64,000 nt of DNA from Ascoidea asiatica. Its lineage: Eukaryota > Ascomycota > Saccharomycetes > Ascoideales > Ascoideaceae. Below, in pieces: positions 39,377 to 50,057 of this stretch; positions within the stretch are counted from its first letter, which is position 1, and every line of letters starts with the position of its first letter. The stretch spans positions 46,278 through 110,277 of the forward strand of contig BCKQ01000019.1 in assembly GCA_001600695.1 (NCBI GenBank), written 5' to 3'. The notes under the pieces are model-generated. The model saw only the letters and a program-made list of their open reading frames with translations. It did no database searches and was not told the origin of the DNA. Both the position numbers and the translations under genes were made by a program.

Positions 39377-40313
39377 TTTTCCCAAATTTAAACGTATACT
39401 TTATTATTTTAGTATTTCTTAAATACAAAAACAACTGTAATATATAGGATTTCTTGCCTTATATGTACTATATCTATACAGTATATATTATTCTGAACTT
39501 TTTTTTTAGATTTCTTGAAAAAATACAAATGAGAAATCGAATAAAAAGAATAGTTTCAAAGGATATTCACATAACAATAAAAATGAGTCTGAATATCAAA
39601 TCAAAATTCAATAATAGGTAAAAAACTGGGGAAAATCGGTTGATATTCTCTTAAAATTACTCTGTCAAAGCCTAAAAAAGAAACAGATTCAATTTAGGAA
39701 AGACTTCAGCAAATAAATAAATATCAATGACATAAAAAAAACTGGGTTTTGAAAGCTTATAGATTTTGTGTCAGAGTAAATTACTCCCAAAAACACCATT
39801 ATCAAACAAATTAAATTTTCTTACCTGGTATATGTTTTTTATTGTTGCACTGAGACCTGCAGGTAACGTTCAAAGAATCCCGCTCTTCCCCGGAACTTTA
39901 CTTTATAAGCCCAATTATTGGCACTTAACTTATAAACTGCTCCACATTTGGGGCCTATTTAGGAATTTTTCCTAATTTAAACTATTAAGGTTTTAAATAA
40001 GCTTAACATTTCATTATAACGTTTTGAATGTGCATTATTCAAACATGGGGTGGGTCCTTTTTGGCCAGATTTGGTCTGTCGTAAAGAATTTCATTTCGAG
40101 ATAGTAAAAACAGATACTTTGATTTTTGTAATAAAAGAAAGGTGAAATATTACTACTACTACGTATAAAGTGAAACTAAAATCAGAAACATAAATTGAGT
40201 TCATAACAGCCTTACAAAAAATAAAAAAAAGAAGAATAAGAAAAACTAAGAATAGAGAACGCAAGAACATAAGAATAATAGAAGATATAAAAAACAATCA
40301 TAAAAATAAAACT
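39377..40313. other. Intergenic region upstream of the GH5 gene
   Basis: This contains TATATA elements at about 39470-39490 close to the GH5 start, a CCCCGGAAC motif at about 39888-39897, and a perfect inverted repeat TTAGGAA-TTT-TTCCTAA at 39959-39975. ORFs of 69 (+) and 68 (-) codons are hydrophobic low-quality translations. Confidence 0.55.
39959..39975. repeat. 17-bp inverted repeat TTAGGAA-N3-TTCCTAA
   Basis: Arms of 7 bp are perfectly complementary across a TTT spacer. It may be a palindromic protein site or a weak transcription-ending hairpin. It lies about 340 bases from the stop of the sugar transporter gene. Confidence 0.5.
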
Positions 40314-41927
40314 TCAAACTTCTTCCACATGAGAAATACTTGATTTTAAATTAACTTTTTCAGTTTTAATTTTTTCAACAATTTCATTAACTTTATCTTC
40401 ACCATCAAAATATTTTGCAATTTCTTCTAATGGAGTATTACTTGTTTCAACAAATAAGAAATAGATAACAACAACTTCAAAAGCTAAGAAACAACAATAA
40501 AATATATAATATTTCCAGTGAATTGCATCTAAAGCAATTGGATTAACATATTGATTNAAAAATAANGCAANNTNNATACATAATGTTAAAATTGTTGTAC
40601 CTCTTGCTCTTAATCTAAATGGTAAAATTTCCATTGGATATGAAATTAATAATCCTTGCCATGCAACATTATAAAAAAAATAATAAATGTAAATTAATAC
40701 AACAACTCCATATCCAAATCCTTTATCTCCAGTGATTGTATATCTTGCTGATAATGCTGTCCAAACTGTATAAACACAAAGCATTCCAATTGTTGAAGTT
40801 AAAAATAATTTTCTTCTACCAAAATAATCTGAAAGCATTGACATTGGTACTGAAATTAACATACAAAATGTTGATAAAGTTGCATTAATAATTAATTGNG
40901 TATCTGAANTNNTAATTCCAACACCNTNTAANATTTTATTAAGATAATAAGAAACAAGTCCATTNCCAGAAAATTGNGAAAAAAATCCACAACAAATTAT
41001 AATTAAAAGTCTTTTAATATTACCNTTNGTTCTAATTAAATCTAACCAAGCAGAATTAGATTTTGCTTCATCATCTAATCTAATTGATTCTCTAATTTCA
41101 TGATATTCAATTTGAACAACTGGATCATTAACATCTCCATTTGCATGATATTTNGCTAAAGTTTTTAAACCTTCNTCNTCTTTATTTCTTGCAATTAAAN
41201 ATCTNGGTGATTCTGGTACAAAATATANAAAANTCATTTGAATTACTGGCATACAAATTTGTAATAATGATGGTGTTCTCCATGCCCAATTACTTTGAAT
41301 TTTTAATGTACCATATGTTGCCCATCCAGAAATTGTTGAACCAATATTATAACCAGTATTATAAAGTGTACTAACAACAATACGATGTTGAACATGACAA
41401 AGTTCTGCAATTATCATTGGTGCTGAACCACAACAAATTGCATTACCAAAACCCATAATAAATCTTGCTGCAACAAACATTCTAAAATTTTTTGAAAATG
41501 TTTGTAATAAAATACCTAAAATTAAAAATGTTGTTCCAACTGCAATACCTGCTTTTCTACCTAAATAATCTGCTATATATGGTGTAACAGTTAAACCACA
41601 AATTGCACCAACTGACATTATACAATTAAATAAACCTAATAATGAACCACCTGGATGATCAAAATAATTTTGCCAATATGATAAAGATTGTAAACCATTC
41701 ATCATAGAACCATCAAAACCATTAGTTGTTGAAGTTAAAAAACAAATGAATATAAAAAAATATAATTTTCTTAAACCTTTATCTTTATACCAACAAACTT
41801 TTGGAAATCTTTGACCTGCAATTTCAAAAGTTATTTTTTTAACTTCGGGATCAACAGAGTCTACATCATTGTAATTATCATTATCAACAATTGAATCATG
41901 TTTCTCATCATTTATAGAATCTGCCAT
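40314..41927 (-). CDS. Sugar-porter family MFS transporter (contains ambiguous bases)
   Basis: A 537-residue, 12-helix sugar/H+ symporter-type protein of the plasma membrane, like fungal lactose/hexose permeases. Visible hallmarks: NGFDGSMMNG in helix 1, DYLGRKAG (motif A, about 120), ARFIMGFGN, the PES-R motif between helices 6 and 7 (partly masked by Ns), PMEILPFRLRARG, and an ETSNTPLEEI variant of the PETKG end motif. 24 single-base Ns between 40557 and 41232 give unresolved residues, but no frameshift is seen. The N-terminus is nearly identical to the partial gene at 1-220. Substrate unknown. The Ns may reflect collapsed near-identical copies rather than poor data, since the rest of the window has none. 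Confidence 0.92.
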   Translation of the reverse strand: MADSINDEKHDSIVDNDNYNDVDSVDPEVKKITFEIAGQRFPKVCWYKDKGLRKLYFFIFICFLTSTTNGFDGSMMNGLQSLSYWQNYFDHPGGSLLGLFNCIMSVGAICGLTVTPYIADYLGRKAGIAVGTTFLILGILLQTFSKNFRMFVAARFIMGFGNAICCGSAPMIIAELCHVQHRIVVSTLYNTGYNIGSTISGWATYGTLKIQSNWAWRTPSLLQICMPVIQMXFXYFVPESXRXLIARNKXXEGLKTLXKYHANGDVNDPVVQIEYHEIRESIRLDDEAKSNSAWLDLIRXXGNIKRLLIIICCGFFXQFSXNGLVSYYLNKXLXGVGIXXSDXQLIINATLSTFCMLISVPMSMLSDYFGRRKLFLTSTIGMLCVYTVWTALSARYTITGDKGFGYGVVVLIYIYYFFYNVAWQGLLISYPMEILPFRLRARGTTILTLCXXXXLFXNQYVNPIALDAIHWKYYIFYCCFLAFEVVVIYFLFVETSNTPLEEIAKYFDGEDKVNEIVEKIKTEKVNLKSSISHVEEV

Positions 41928-43116
41928 TTTTGAATTAATTGAGTTTTTAAATTAATATTATCAATATTTAACTATTTTTTATACTGTTTGTATAGTTTGA
42001 GCTTAAATAAATTGAATAATTGAAATAGAGGAAATAAAAAAGATAGAGTAGAAATTAGATGACATTTCAGTCTTATTTATACATTTTGAAATATTTAAGG
42101 AAATCAAAATTCAAATAAAAAGTAAAGATTTACAATTATTCTAAACTTGGGATCATAAAGAAAATAAAAACATATTTTTTGTATATGTTTGAATTATATG
42201 ATAAATTCCTTGTAGATCTTCTGTTAATAGTCGACTTAATTAATCTTTAGAATTATTAACGTTAACAAAAAGGAATGAATATAAACCATTTGGATAATGA
42301 ATGGCCAATGATAATTGAAGCACAGAGAGTTTAACTGAATAAAACTGTAGGTAACAGTAAAGCCTTAAACCTTCTTGTCAAAAGTAAAAAACAAATTTGA
42401 AGTTTGAAAAACATATATCTTTTCGTTTTCATTTTACCCCGGAATTACCCTTACATTAAAAGCGCTTTATGTTCTGGGGTAATTTTTTATTTGAATTTTT
42501 CAGTATACTGAATAATTTAGATTAGACAAATTTTAGATACAAGATGTTCTAATTATTTTCAAGAACTCTTCAATTATGAAAACTGATAGAATGTTTAAAA
42601 CCGATACTCCACGAAAATGACTCCAAGTGGGGTTTCAATAATACTTATTATAGCCATATTGATCCAAGTTGATACAATGATTAATGAGTTTTGAATATGT
42701 GGGTTCATTTTAAGTTGTGATTTGTTTTTGCAACCATTTCAAGTAGTCAATTTCAAATTTTAGCGTATAAATGACTATGACTTGAGTTGAGTAAAAGAGA
42801 TCGAATAACAGCTATAAACTTTGTTTAGATTGTTATAGTTTATCGTACAATTATAACATTGGTAAAAACCTCTAAAAATCAGGATTATGGAAATAGCAAT
42901 TTTTTTCTTAACGAATTGATTGATCAAATATATAAATTGAAATTATGAATGAAAAGTGATCAAATTCTAGAAAAAAAAAATGATACATAACTTTCTTTTA
43001 TTTTTGGAGAAGAGAATCCATTTATGAAGAAGTGTTAAAAGAAAATTAAGTATGCAGAGTTCTACTTATTATTGTGCACTAAGATCTTAAATTAGTGCTA
43101 CCTTTAAAAAGAAAAA

Positions 43117-43212
43117 ATGCAAAATACGGAAAAATCAATATCAAGAACAACATCAATATCAGTTAGTATAAATACCAATAATAATAGCAATAGCAGTATC
43201 CAGATCCATTAA
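43117..43212 (+). CDS. 31-codon Ser/Asn/Ile-rich ORF, doubtful
   Basis: ATG-started and stop-ended, with the Ser/Asn-rich composition of yeast disordered N-termini. It could be a fragment of a lost gene or chance. No homologue recognised. Confidence 0.15.
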   Translation: MQNTEKSISRTTSISVSINTNNNSNSSIQIH

Positions 43213-43957
43213 ATTCAAGCATTTTTTTCTTGGAATTAGATAGCACTAATTATGACTTTATCAAAATAGTGTACTGGTAATTATTTAGTAAAAAATTCTA
43301 GTATTGAGGGAAAAACCCCAACTATCTTAGGGTTTCCTATGGCTAAATTTGAACGAATTTTGAGATTTCTATATGTATTAAATGATTTAATTTCATATTT
43401 TCTGCCTGTCTTCTTCTTTTACATTAAAGGAATCACAAAAAATTGTCGGTGTAAAATAATATCAGGATAAAATAACAATACAACTTAATACACCACAGAA
43501 TACTGAAGGAAATTGAAGGAGAATAAAGGAGAATGACCCTTTTATTTCCCATTTACCGTACTAATCAAAGGGTTTGACTGTTAGGGTTTGGGAAACAGAT
43601 ATTATTCGACCTGAAAACTTTATTTATGTAAACCTAAATTTTACATTTGTGAAGTATTGTGTAAAAGCATTTATCTGCATTTCGTAAAATTTTACTGCAC
43701 TCAAATGCCGATATTTGTCCTAAATCTCAGTTGACCCAATCTCTTTTAAGTTGCGGTACAGTTTATAAACATACCCCGAAACTTCCCGGAATTAAATTTT
43801 ATGCTGGATTCCATTTTTGAAACGCAGTGGCTGATATGATGTATGTAACTGTCAGTTGCTGTGTAGCACATACGATCAAAGAAAAAGAGGTGGCGGTGGC
43901 GGTGGCAATGCGGAAAATGTCATCTGATTTCTAGAACCGTGCACGGACTTCCAAATC

Positions 43958-43963
43958 CACGTG
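43958..43963. promoter_or_regulatory. CACGTG E-box upstream of APE3
   Basis: A perfect CACGTG, the core of Cbf1 and Pho4 sites, in a GC-richer patch about 455 bases upstream of the APE3 start. No further support. Confidence 0.35.
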
Positions 43964-44418
43964 ATATCCGGCTGCCATTATCTCAAGAGGACTGTTTACG
44001 TTTTGCCGTTTCTGGATGCTGCTGCACAAAACCATTCGTTTCGACGATTGGAAGAAGATTTGAAAATTGTACTGTACTGTAAGAAGATAAAGAAGATGTT
44101 AAGAAACAGGAACTCAAACTGGAATAGAACAGAATAGGAAAAGGAAGTGCTTTTTATGGAAGTTCCGATTGTGCTTATTCTTTTATTTAACCTTCTTTTC
44201 AATTGATTATAAGTATTTCTTTCTTTCTCTCATTTGGTTTCTGCCTCTTTCTTCTTTCTTTATTGGAAATATACTCTTTATACTGTATATCTGAAATTAT
44301 AATAAAATATAATACTAAAAAATACAATTTAATTCAATAAGATATAATAAAATAAAACATATATAAAAAAAAAAATATATTAAAAAATACTTTTTAAGGA
44401 ATTCAAAATATATTGAAA

Positions 44419-46071
44419 ATGAAGCTAATCAATTCTTTCATAATTCTATTCTATTCGGTTTCAATAATCAATGCTTCTTATATTCCAAATATTAAATTTA
44501 CTTCAAATGAAGTAACTGATTACTTACATTATTTAAATGAATTAAAAAATCAATTGAATCCATTTAGATCTAGTTCAATTGATTCTTATGGTGAAAATAA
44601 TAATATTAATGATGATGATAATAACCAGGCTTTATATCTAGATAAATTAGAAGATTTACCTTTAATTGATACAGAAATTTTTCAATCTTTAGTTAATGAA
44701 AAAGATTTAAGATTAGGTGCAAATATTTTATATAATATATCTTTATCTTCTATCGATGAATATAATCATCCAACAAGAGTTATCGGTTCAAAAGGTCATT
44801 ATAAAACAATTGGTTTTATTTTAAATACTTTAAATAAATTTTCAAATTATTATAGTATTAAAACTCAAGATTTTTTTTCAACTCAAGGTAAAGTTAAGTC
44901 ATATTCTTTATTAATTGATGGTATAAAACCAAAATCTTTAAAAGTTTTCCAATTATCTCCTCCAACAAAAAATAATGATTTAGTCAGTGGTAATTTAATT
45001 AAAGTTTCAAATTTTGGTTGTAAACTATCTGATTTTCCAGAAAATTCAAAAAATAATATTTTATTAATCGAAAGAGGTCAATGTACTTTTGGTGAAAAAT
45101 CAGAATTAGCTGGTCAAAATGGTGCTTTAGCTACTATTATCTATAATAATGAACCTGGTGATGATTCTGTAAGTGGTACATTAGGTGAACCAACTCCAAA
45201 TCATGTTCCAACTTTAGGTATATCAAATAATGATGCTCTAGTTTTCATTGAAAAATTAGATAATAATGAAATTTTAGAAACCTCAGTTTTTGTTGATTCT
45301 TATATTTCAAAAATTAAAACAACTAATGTTATTGCAACTTCAAGAATTGGCGATCAAGATAATATTGTTATGTTAGGTGGTCATACAGATTCTGTTGAAG
45401 CTGGCCCTGGTATTAATGATGATGGTTCTGGAACTATATCTTTATTAAATTTAGCTGTTTATTTAACTAAATTTAGTGTAAATAATGCTGTTAGATTTGC
45501 ATTTTGGGCTGCTGAAGAAGAAGGTTTAGTTGGTTCAACTTATTATGTTGATCAATTATCTCAAATTGAAAATAAAAAAATTAGATTATTTATGGATTAT
45601 GATATGATGGGCTCACCAAATTATGCCTATCAAGTTTATAATGCAAATAATATTGATAATCCTGCAGGCTCTGAGGAATTGAAAAATTTATATATTGATT
45701 GGTATATATCAAATGGTTTAAATTATACTTTAATTCCATTTGATGGTAGATCTGATTACGATGCTTTTATTAAAAATTTGATCCCTGGTGGAGGTATTGC
45801 AACTGGTGCAGAAGGTATTAAAACTGATGAAGAAGTGAAATTATTTGGTGGTAAAGCAGGGGATTGGTATGATCCTTGTTATCATCAATTATGTGATGAT
45901 TTATCTAATCCGAATTATGATGCTTGGGTAATTAATACAAAATTAATTGCTCATTCAATTGCTATATATGCAAATTCTTTAAAAGATTTCCCAATTAGAG
46001 AAGATTTACTCACTGCAGAATCTAGAAAGATTCCTGAATTTAAATACCATGGTTCTCATTTAATAATATAA
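44419..46071 (+). CDS. APE3: Vacuolar aminopeptidase Y, M28 metallopeptidase
   Basis: A zinc aminopeptidase of the vacuole lumen that releases N-terminal residues from peptides. Residues 1-19 are a signal peptide. A protease-associated (PA) domain is inserted at about 160-290, with FGCKLSDF and IERGQCTFGEK. The M28 catalytic residues are all visible: zinc ligands His322 (GGHTDSV), Asp334 (NDDGSG), Glu367 in WAAEEEG, Asp395 (DYDMMG) and His489 (YDPCYHQLCD), with general base Glu366. 550 residues against 537 in S. cerevisiae Ape3, including a propeptide region before about 95. I start at ATG 44419; the ORF has a TTG codon two positions earlier. NxS/T sites are present, as expected of a glycosylated vacuolar enzyme. 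Confidence 0.93.
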   Translation: MKLINSFIILFYSVSIINASYIPNIKFTSNEVTDYLHYLNELKNQLNPFRSSSIDSYGENNNINDDDNNQALYLDKLEDLPLIDTEIFQSLVNEKDLRLGANILYNISLSSIDEYNHPTRVIGSKGHYKTIGFILNTLNKFSNYYSIKTQDFFSTQGKVKSYSLLIDGIKPKSLKVFQLSPPTKNNDLVSGNLIKVSNFGCKLSDFPENSKNNILLIERGQCTFGEKSELAGQNGALATIIYNNEPGDDSVSGTLGEPTPNHVPTLGISNNDALVFIEKLDNNEILETSVFVDSYISKIKTTNVIATSRIGDQDNIVMLGGHTDSVEAGPGINDDGSGTISLLNLAVYLTKFSVNNAVRFAFWAAEEEGLVGSTYYVDQLSQIENKKIRLFMDYDMMGSPNYAYQVYNANNIDNPAGSEELKNLYIDWYISNGLNYTLIPFDGRSDYDAFIKNLIPGGGIATGAEGIKTDEEVKLFGGKAGDWYDPCYHQLCDDLSNPNYDAWVINTKLIAHSIAIYANSLKDFPIREDLLTAESRKIPEFKYHGSHLII

Positions 46072-46418
46072 TTCAAAACTAAATCAAAATCATTTCTATA
46101 GATTACAATTAATAAAAAAAATCCCATAATATAACTCCTGCTTTTCTTTTATTAAAAGTCTGCCTGTCTCTGCCTTCGGCCGCCGATATTATGGACTAAC
46201 TTTTTTTCTTACTTTTGAACCGCCAACCTTAACCGGAAAAACTTTTCCTTGGAAAACACCTTTGAAAAAAAGAATATTTTTTACAGTTATTCACTCAAGT
46301 AAATAAGACAAAATAGATTGAATATTAATATATATGAAATAATATTGAATAAACTGAAGCTATAACGTAGAAATAGATATAAATGAGGTAAAAAAAGAAA
46401 AAGAAAGATATAGAGAAA
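46072..46418. other. Convergent 3' region of APE3 and the broken permease gene
   Basis: 347 bases with a GC-richer patch at about 46160-46260 (TTCGGCCGCCGA, AACCGGAAAA). No gene or RNA is seen. Confidence 0.55.
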
Positions 46419-47964
46419 TCACAAAGCATATCTAAATTTTGGATTTTGCAAATCAGTTAAATCTGCAAATTCTTGATTCTCGAATTTTTCATCATTAGAT
46501 GGACTTTCTTCATCCCTTTTATTTCTTCTTTTATTTTCCAACCAATATGAAATATAAATAGCAACTAGACATACCAAAGCAATTGAATAACAAACAACAA
46601 TTGAAATTTTTGCAGATGTATAATGAGGAGATTCACTACTTCTAAAAGTTTGAGGTCCAACAACATTTCCTACACAATATCCGATTAAATAAATTGCATT
46701 AACTGTAATTTTTTTTTTTTTGTATGACCAGCAGTATTTGATGCAAAACAACTTAAACAACATATCATACATGTTGGAGTAATGATGATAAATAATACCC
46801 AGCTAATCTTGTTTTTTTAGATTCGGTTGCAAAAGCTAACATACAACTTGCTATTACAGCCATAGAACCTGAAAAACAAGCAATTGATAATCTATGTTTA
46901 ATATATTTATTTGCATAACCCATTAACCAGCAACCAACGATTTCAACGGCACCTGAAGGTAATCCCATCAAAAGTGAATCTAAAGTATTATAGCCAAAAT
47001 CTTCTGATAATAAAATTGCACTAAAATTTGTCATTCCTCCATTTGGTATATCTGTTGAAATTGCAATTATGAAAAAAATCCAAGTTCTATAATCTGATAA
47101 AGCTTCTTTAAATTGATCGAGTTTAAAATGTTTATTACCAAAGCCTTGATTATTACTTCTAATTCTTTCAATAATCATTAGTTTCTCATTTTCATTTAAA
47201 AACCAGGCTTCAGCAGGAGTATTTGGTATATGAATACCAAAAATTATGCCAACAACAATTGTCATTAAGCCTGTGATAATAAATAAAATTTTCCAAGATT
47301 CAATTCCGTCATAACTATGACTTGCTAAACCATAGGCAATTGATGAACCCATAAGTATACCAAACCCATTAAAACAAAACCAAATTGAAGTTCTAATAAA
47401 TTGTTCTTCTTGTTTATACCATTGAGAAGTAAATAAAACCATTGCAGGAGTTATTGCACTTTCCAACATACCTAAAACTGTTCTTAAAAATATGAAACCA
47501 GTATAATTTGGAGTTGCGTGAAGACAAAGAATAATACCCCAAAATATTATAAAAAAAGAAGTACATTTAGCTAAAGGAAATTTTTGTAATAATCTACTTG
47601 CAGGAAATTCAAAAAATAAGTAACCTAAATAAAAAGAAGATCCAACCCAAGAATATTTATCACCGGTCATATTCAAATCAGTTTTTAAACCCATAATTGA
47701 AGCATAAGAATTTGTAACTTTATCCATAAATTGAACAGAATATAATAAACAAAAAATAGGCATAATATATAAATCAATTTTTCTTAAAAGTTTATCATTA
47801 GTTTCTTTATCAATAACTAATTTTTCTTTTCCCTTTATATAATTTAAAGCTAAATCTGCATCATTTAAATCAATATTAATTTCTTCACCTTTTGGAGAAA
47901 TTACTGTCACAAGTTCGGTTACTTTTTTCTCTTTTTCAAGAGAAGAACTACTACTCAAAGCCAT
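46419..47964 (-). pseudogene. DAL5/TNA1-family anion:cation permease, two frameshifts
   Basis: The family of allantoate, nicotinate and related organic-anion permeases. A first ORF (46765-47964) supplies 399 residues: acidic N-terminus, IMPIFCLLYSVQFMDK in helix 1, and helices 1 to about 10. A second ORF ending at 46419 supplies the last helices and a charged tail, with the family block NTAGHTKK followed by IGYCVGNVVGPQTF. The two are joined through a third frame: one indel lies near 46779-46792, a second in a run of 13 T at 46709-46721 (A13 in the coding sense; 11 or 14 would restore frame). Two single-base changes close together, one in a homopolymer, could be sequencing error as well as real decay. 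The rest is undamaged, so loss, if real, is recent. Confidence 0.75.
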
Positions 47965-48690
47965 TTTTATATAAAATTTTATTTAAAGCAATTAATTGAA
48001 AAGAAAATTGAAAAAAAAAGAAAATTCTTGAATTTAAAAAAAAAAGAAAACTGATGCTCATTTTATACACTAAAATAATCAATAGGTTTCAGCTGCTTCA
48101 AAAAATTTTAAAAAAAATTGGTTCCCTTTCTCATAGAAAAAATTCAAATATTGACCCAAAAATTTATTGAATAGATAAGTACAGAAAAAGGAATTCATTC
48201 ATGAATTAAGATATTATTGGTAGCTTTTACTACTATAATTTCTTCTCTTATTCTTTTTTCAAAATTTTGGGAGCTTTGAATTAATTTTATTTCTCGAAAA
48301 ATACAAATCCTCTTGATAATAATTGAACTATATTTTCAAATTTGAATACCATTTTGAGTGTCTTTTTTTTAATAAATTCCAAAAAAACAAGAAAATTTGA
48401 AAAATAGCTAAAAAAAAAACGTCTTATAAGTAATCAAAGACAGGTTAAAAACATTTTCTCCAATTAAATGGAATAGTTTAAATTTAAATTCCCCTGTATT
48501 TATTACAAACACTTGTAAGGTGATAATTGCTGATAAGGAAAAAACTTCTGATAAGAATTCTGATAAATAAAAAAGTGCAGGGCCCAGACCATTTTTCCGG
48601 AGAATGCTTCTAGACGCAAAACACGGTAGGAATAACGTAATATGCATGACAATGCAGATATAGAAATGAAATTCAACCTTTAATTCCGGG

Positions 48691-48708
48691 AATGCACTTA
48701 GGTGCATT
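48691..48708. repeat. Perfect inverted repeat AATGCAC-TTAG-GTGCATT
   Basis: Two 7-bp arms around a 4-base loop, immediately after an ATTCCGGG motif. Probably a palindromic binding site; a hairpin RNA is possible. Confidence 0.55.
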
Positions 48709-48729
48709 TGTTCTCGGAAAAATTAATTG

Positions 48730-48743
48730 CACGTGTTAGGGTT
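48730..48743 (+). promoter_or_regulatory. Abutting CACGTG and TTAGGGTT motifs (Cbf1-like plus Tbf1-like)
   Basis: CACGTG (48730-48735) is followed directly by TTAGGGTT (48736-48743). In Candida albicans Cbf1 and Tbf1 act together at ribosomal-protein promoters; TTAGGG is the Tbf1 core. The nearest downstream gene here is the broken permease (start 47964, about 770 bases away), so function is unclear. Confidence 0.4.
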
Positions 48744-49163
48744 CTTAGTTGAAAGTACGCTATTGACGAGCTATTCCAGTTAGTGAACTCTTTTCATTCC
48801 TTAATTACAAATGGAAAAGGAGAATTAGCTGATTTAACTGATAAAAGTGTCATATACTGCTCTAATATTATATATGATTAAATAAGTAATATTTAGTGTT
48901 TTTAACCAAAGCATCCCAAAAATGTGTGATGGTGATAGAAATATTACTATAAATGGATTAGCTCCCATAGTTTTAAAGGAGACACACCTGAAGGAGCCTC
49001 AAAATTTCAACAGATTATAGAAGAAGCAGATCCTTATAAATTGTGACTTGTTTTATACAGCTTATTATACTGTATGCTTTAGGAATCATAAATGGCTGTT
49101 GTTTTTATTGTTATTATTGATATTATTATTATTGGTGCTATTAATATTTGATTTATTAATTGA

Positions 49164-49596
49164 TTAAATTGAATTTTGATTATTTTGATTATTTTGACTA
49201 TTGAAAAGTCGTGTTTGTAAATTTTTTTTAACATTAGCTATATCTTTTCTATATAAACTATGATTCATAGAAGCTAAAAATAATTTGGTTTCTAATAATC
49301 CAATTAGATTTACGAATGTTTGTCGACTATCTATTGGAACTTTACTATAACCTAATATTAAAAAAGTTACTACTTTTCATCTTTCTTGTGTTGGAAAATT
49401 TTTTTGCCATTCATATTTATAATTTACAGTATTACTATTAGTGGAATTAGTATTGTTATTAATACTATTGATAATATTAGCCATTTGTTGATTGATATAT
49501 GATTGGTAAGTGTTATTGTTATTATTATTGTTGTTACTAAGTGGAATATTTGGATTGAGGTTATTTGAATTTATATTTCGATTTACCTCTAGACAT
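49164..49596 (-). pseudogene. Truncated MED15/GAL11-like KIX-domain gene remnant
   Basis: The minus strand opens with ATG at 49596-49594, loses frame within about ten codons, then runs as an Asn-rich linker and a helical domain to TAA at 49166-49164. One in-frame TGA (49379-49377) splits it. The domain reads YEWQKNFPTQER, stop, KVVTFLILG..., then LLETKLFLASMNHSLYRKD; its Trp, ER, Leu, Leu-Glu-x2-Leu-Phe and Ser-x3-Tyr pattern resembles the KIX domain at the N-terminus of the Mediator subunit Med15/Gal11. The reading ends soon after the domain in NNQNNQ sequence, so the long Gln-rich remainder is absent. I interpret it as a partial, decayed duplicate rather than the working MED15. Identification as KIX is from pattern only. 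Confidence 0.5.
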
Positions 49597-50057
49597 TTTG
49601 ATTAATAGTATATGCTAAGATAAGATAGGATATAATAAATAGACAAGAAAGTAAAGAATATAATATAAACTGTACTATACTAAGATAGAATAGAAAAAAA
49701 TACAATAAAATAGACAAAATAAACAAGTTAAACCAAATTGAGAATATATATTGTAACCACTTTAATATTATATTGAATGAATGAAATGTATTTGGAATAT
49801 GAGATATATTATGTAAGGGATGTACTGTATTTATATATAGCGAAAAGAGCTATTGATTAATAGGAAATATAAAAATCAATGATATGAATGATATTACTTC
49901 AGTTATCTATTATCAATTATCAATTAGAAAATAAAAAATATATAATTATATAGAGTAGTGACTCTGTCAGAGTACCAGTATCTACCATTTTTTTTGCACC
50001 TTATTCATGGTATGATTTGGTTATATAATTTGGTTAGTTATTCGATTTCATATTTAT
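49597..50057. other. Intergenic region between the KIX remnant and the aminotransferase
   Basis: AT-rich 461 bases with TATATA tracts near 49830 and 49940. A 61-codon plus ORF at 49958-50143 overlaps the aminotransferase end on the opposite strand and is not a gene. Confidence 0.5.

Larger units (their letters stand above)
41928..44418. other. Long divergent upstream region of the sugar transporter and APE3
   Basis: A 2.5-kb region without a convincing gene. It contains ACCCCGGAATTACCC with a GGGGTAATT inverted partner (about 42434-42485), two TTAGGGTTT motifs (43327-43335 and 43582-43590), TTCCCGGAATT (about 43792), a GGTGGC repeat at about 43889-43906, CACGTG at 43958-43963, and a 31-codon Ser/Asn-rich ORF at 43117-43212. 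A 68-codon minus-strand ORF near 44100 is not supported. Confidence 0.55.
47965..49163. other. Intergenic region with a palindromic GC-richer promoter-like patch
   Basis: Upstream of the broken permease. Around 48575-48760 lie TTTCCGGAGAATG, AATTCCGGGAATG, a 7-bp inverted repeat (48691-48708) and CACGTG fused to TTAGGGTT (48730-48743). A 99-codon minus ORF here is a chance reading. Further right is AT-rich sequence; no RNA gene seen. Confidence 0.55.

Noticed and set aside
48408-48707. 99-codon minus ORF overlapping the palindromic patch
   Set aside because: No recognisable protein feature; the patch looks regulatory rather than coding.
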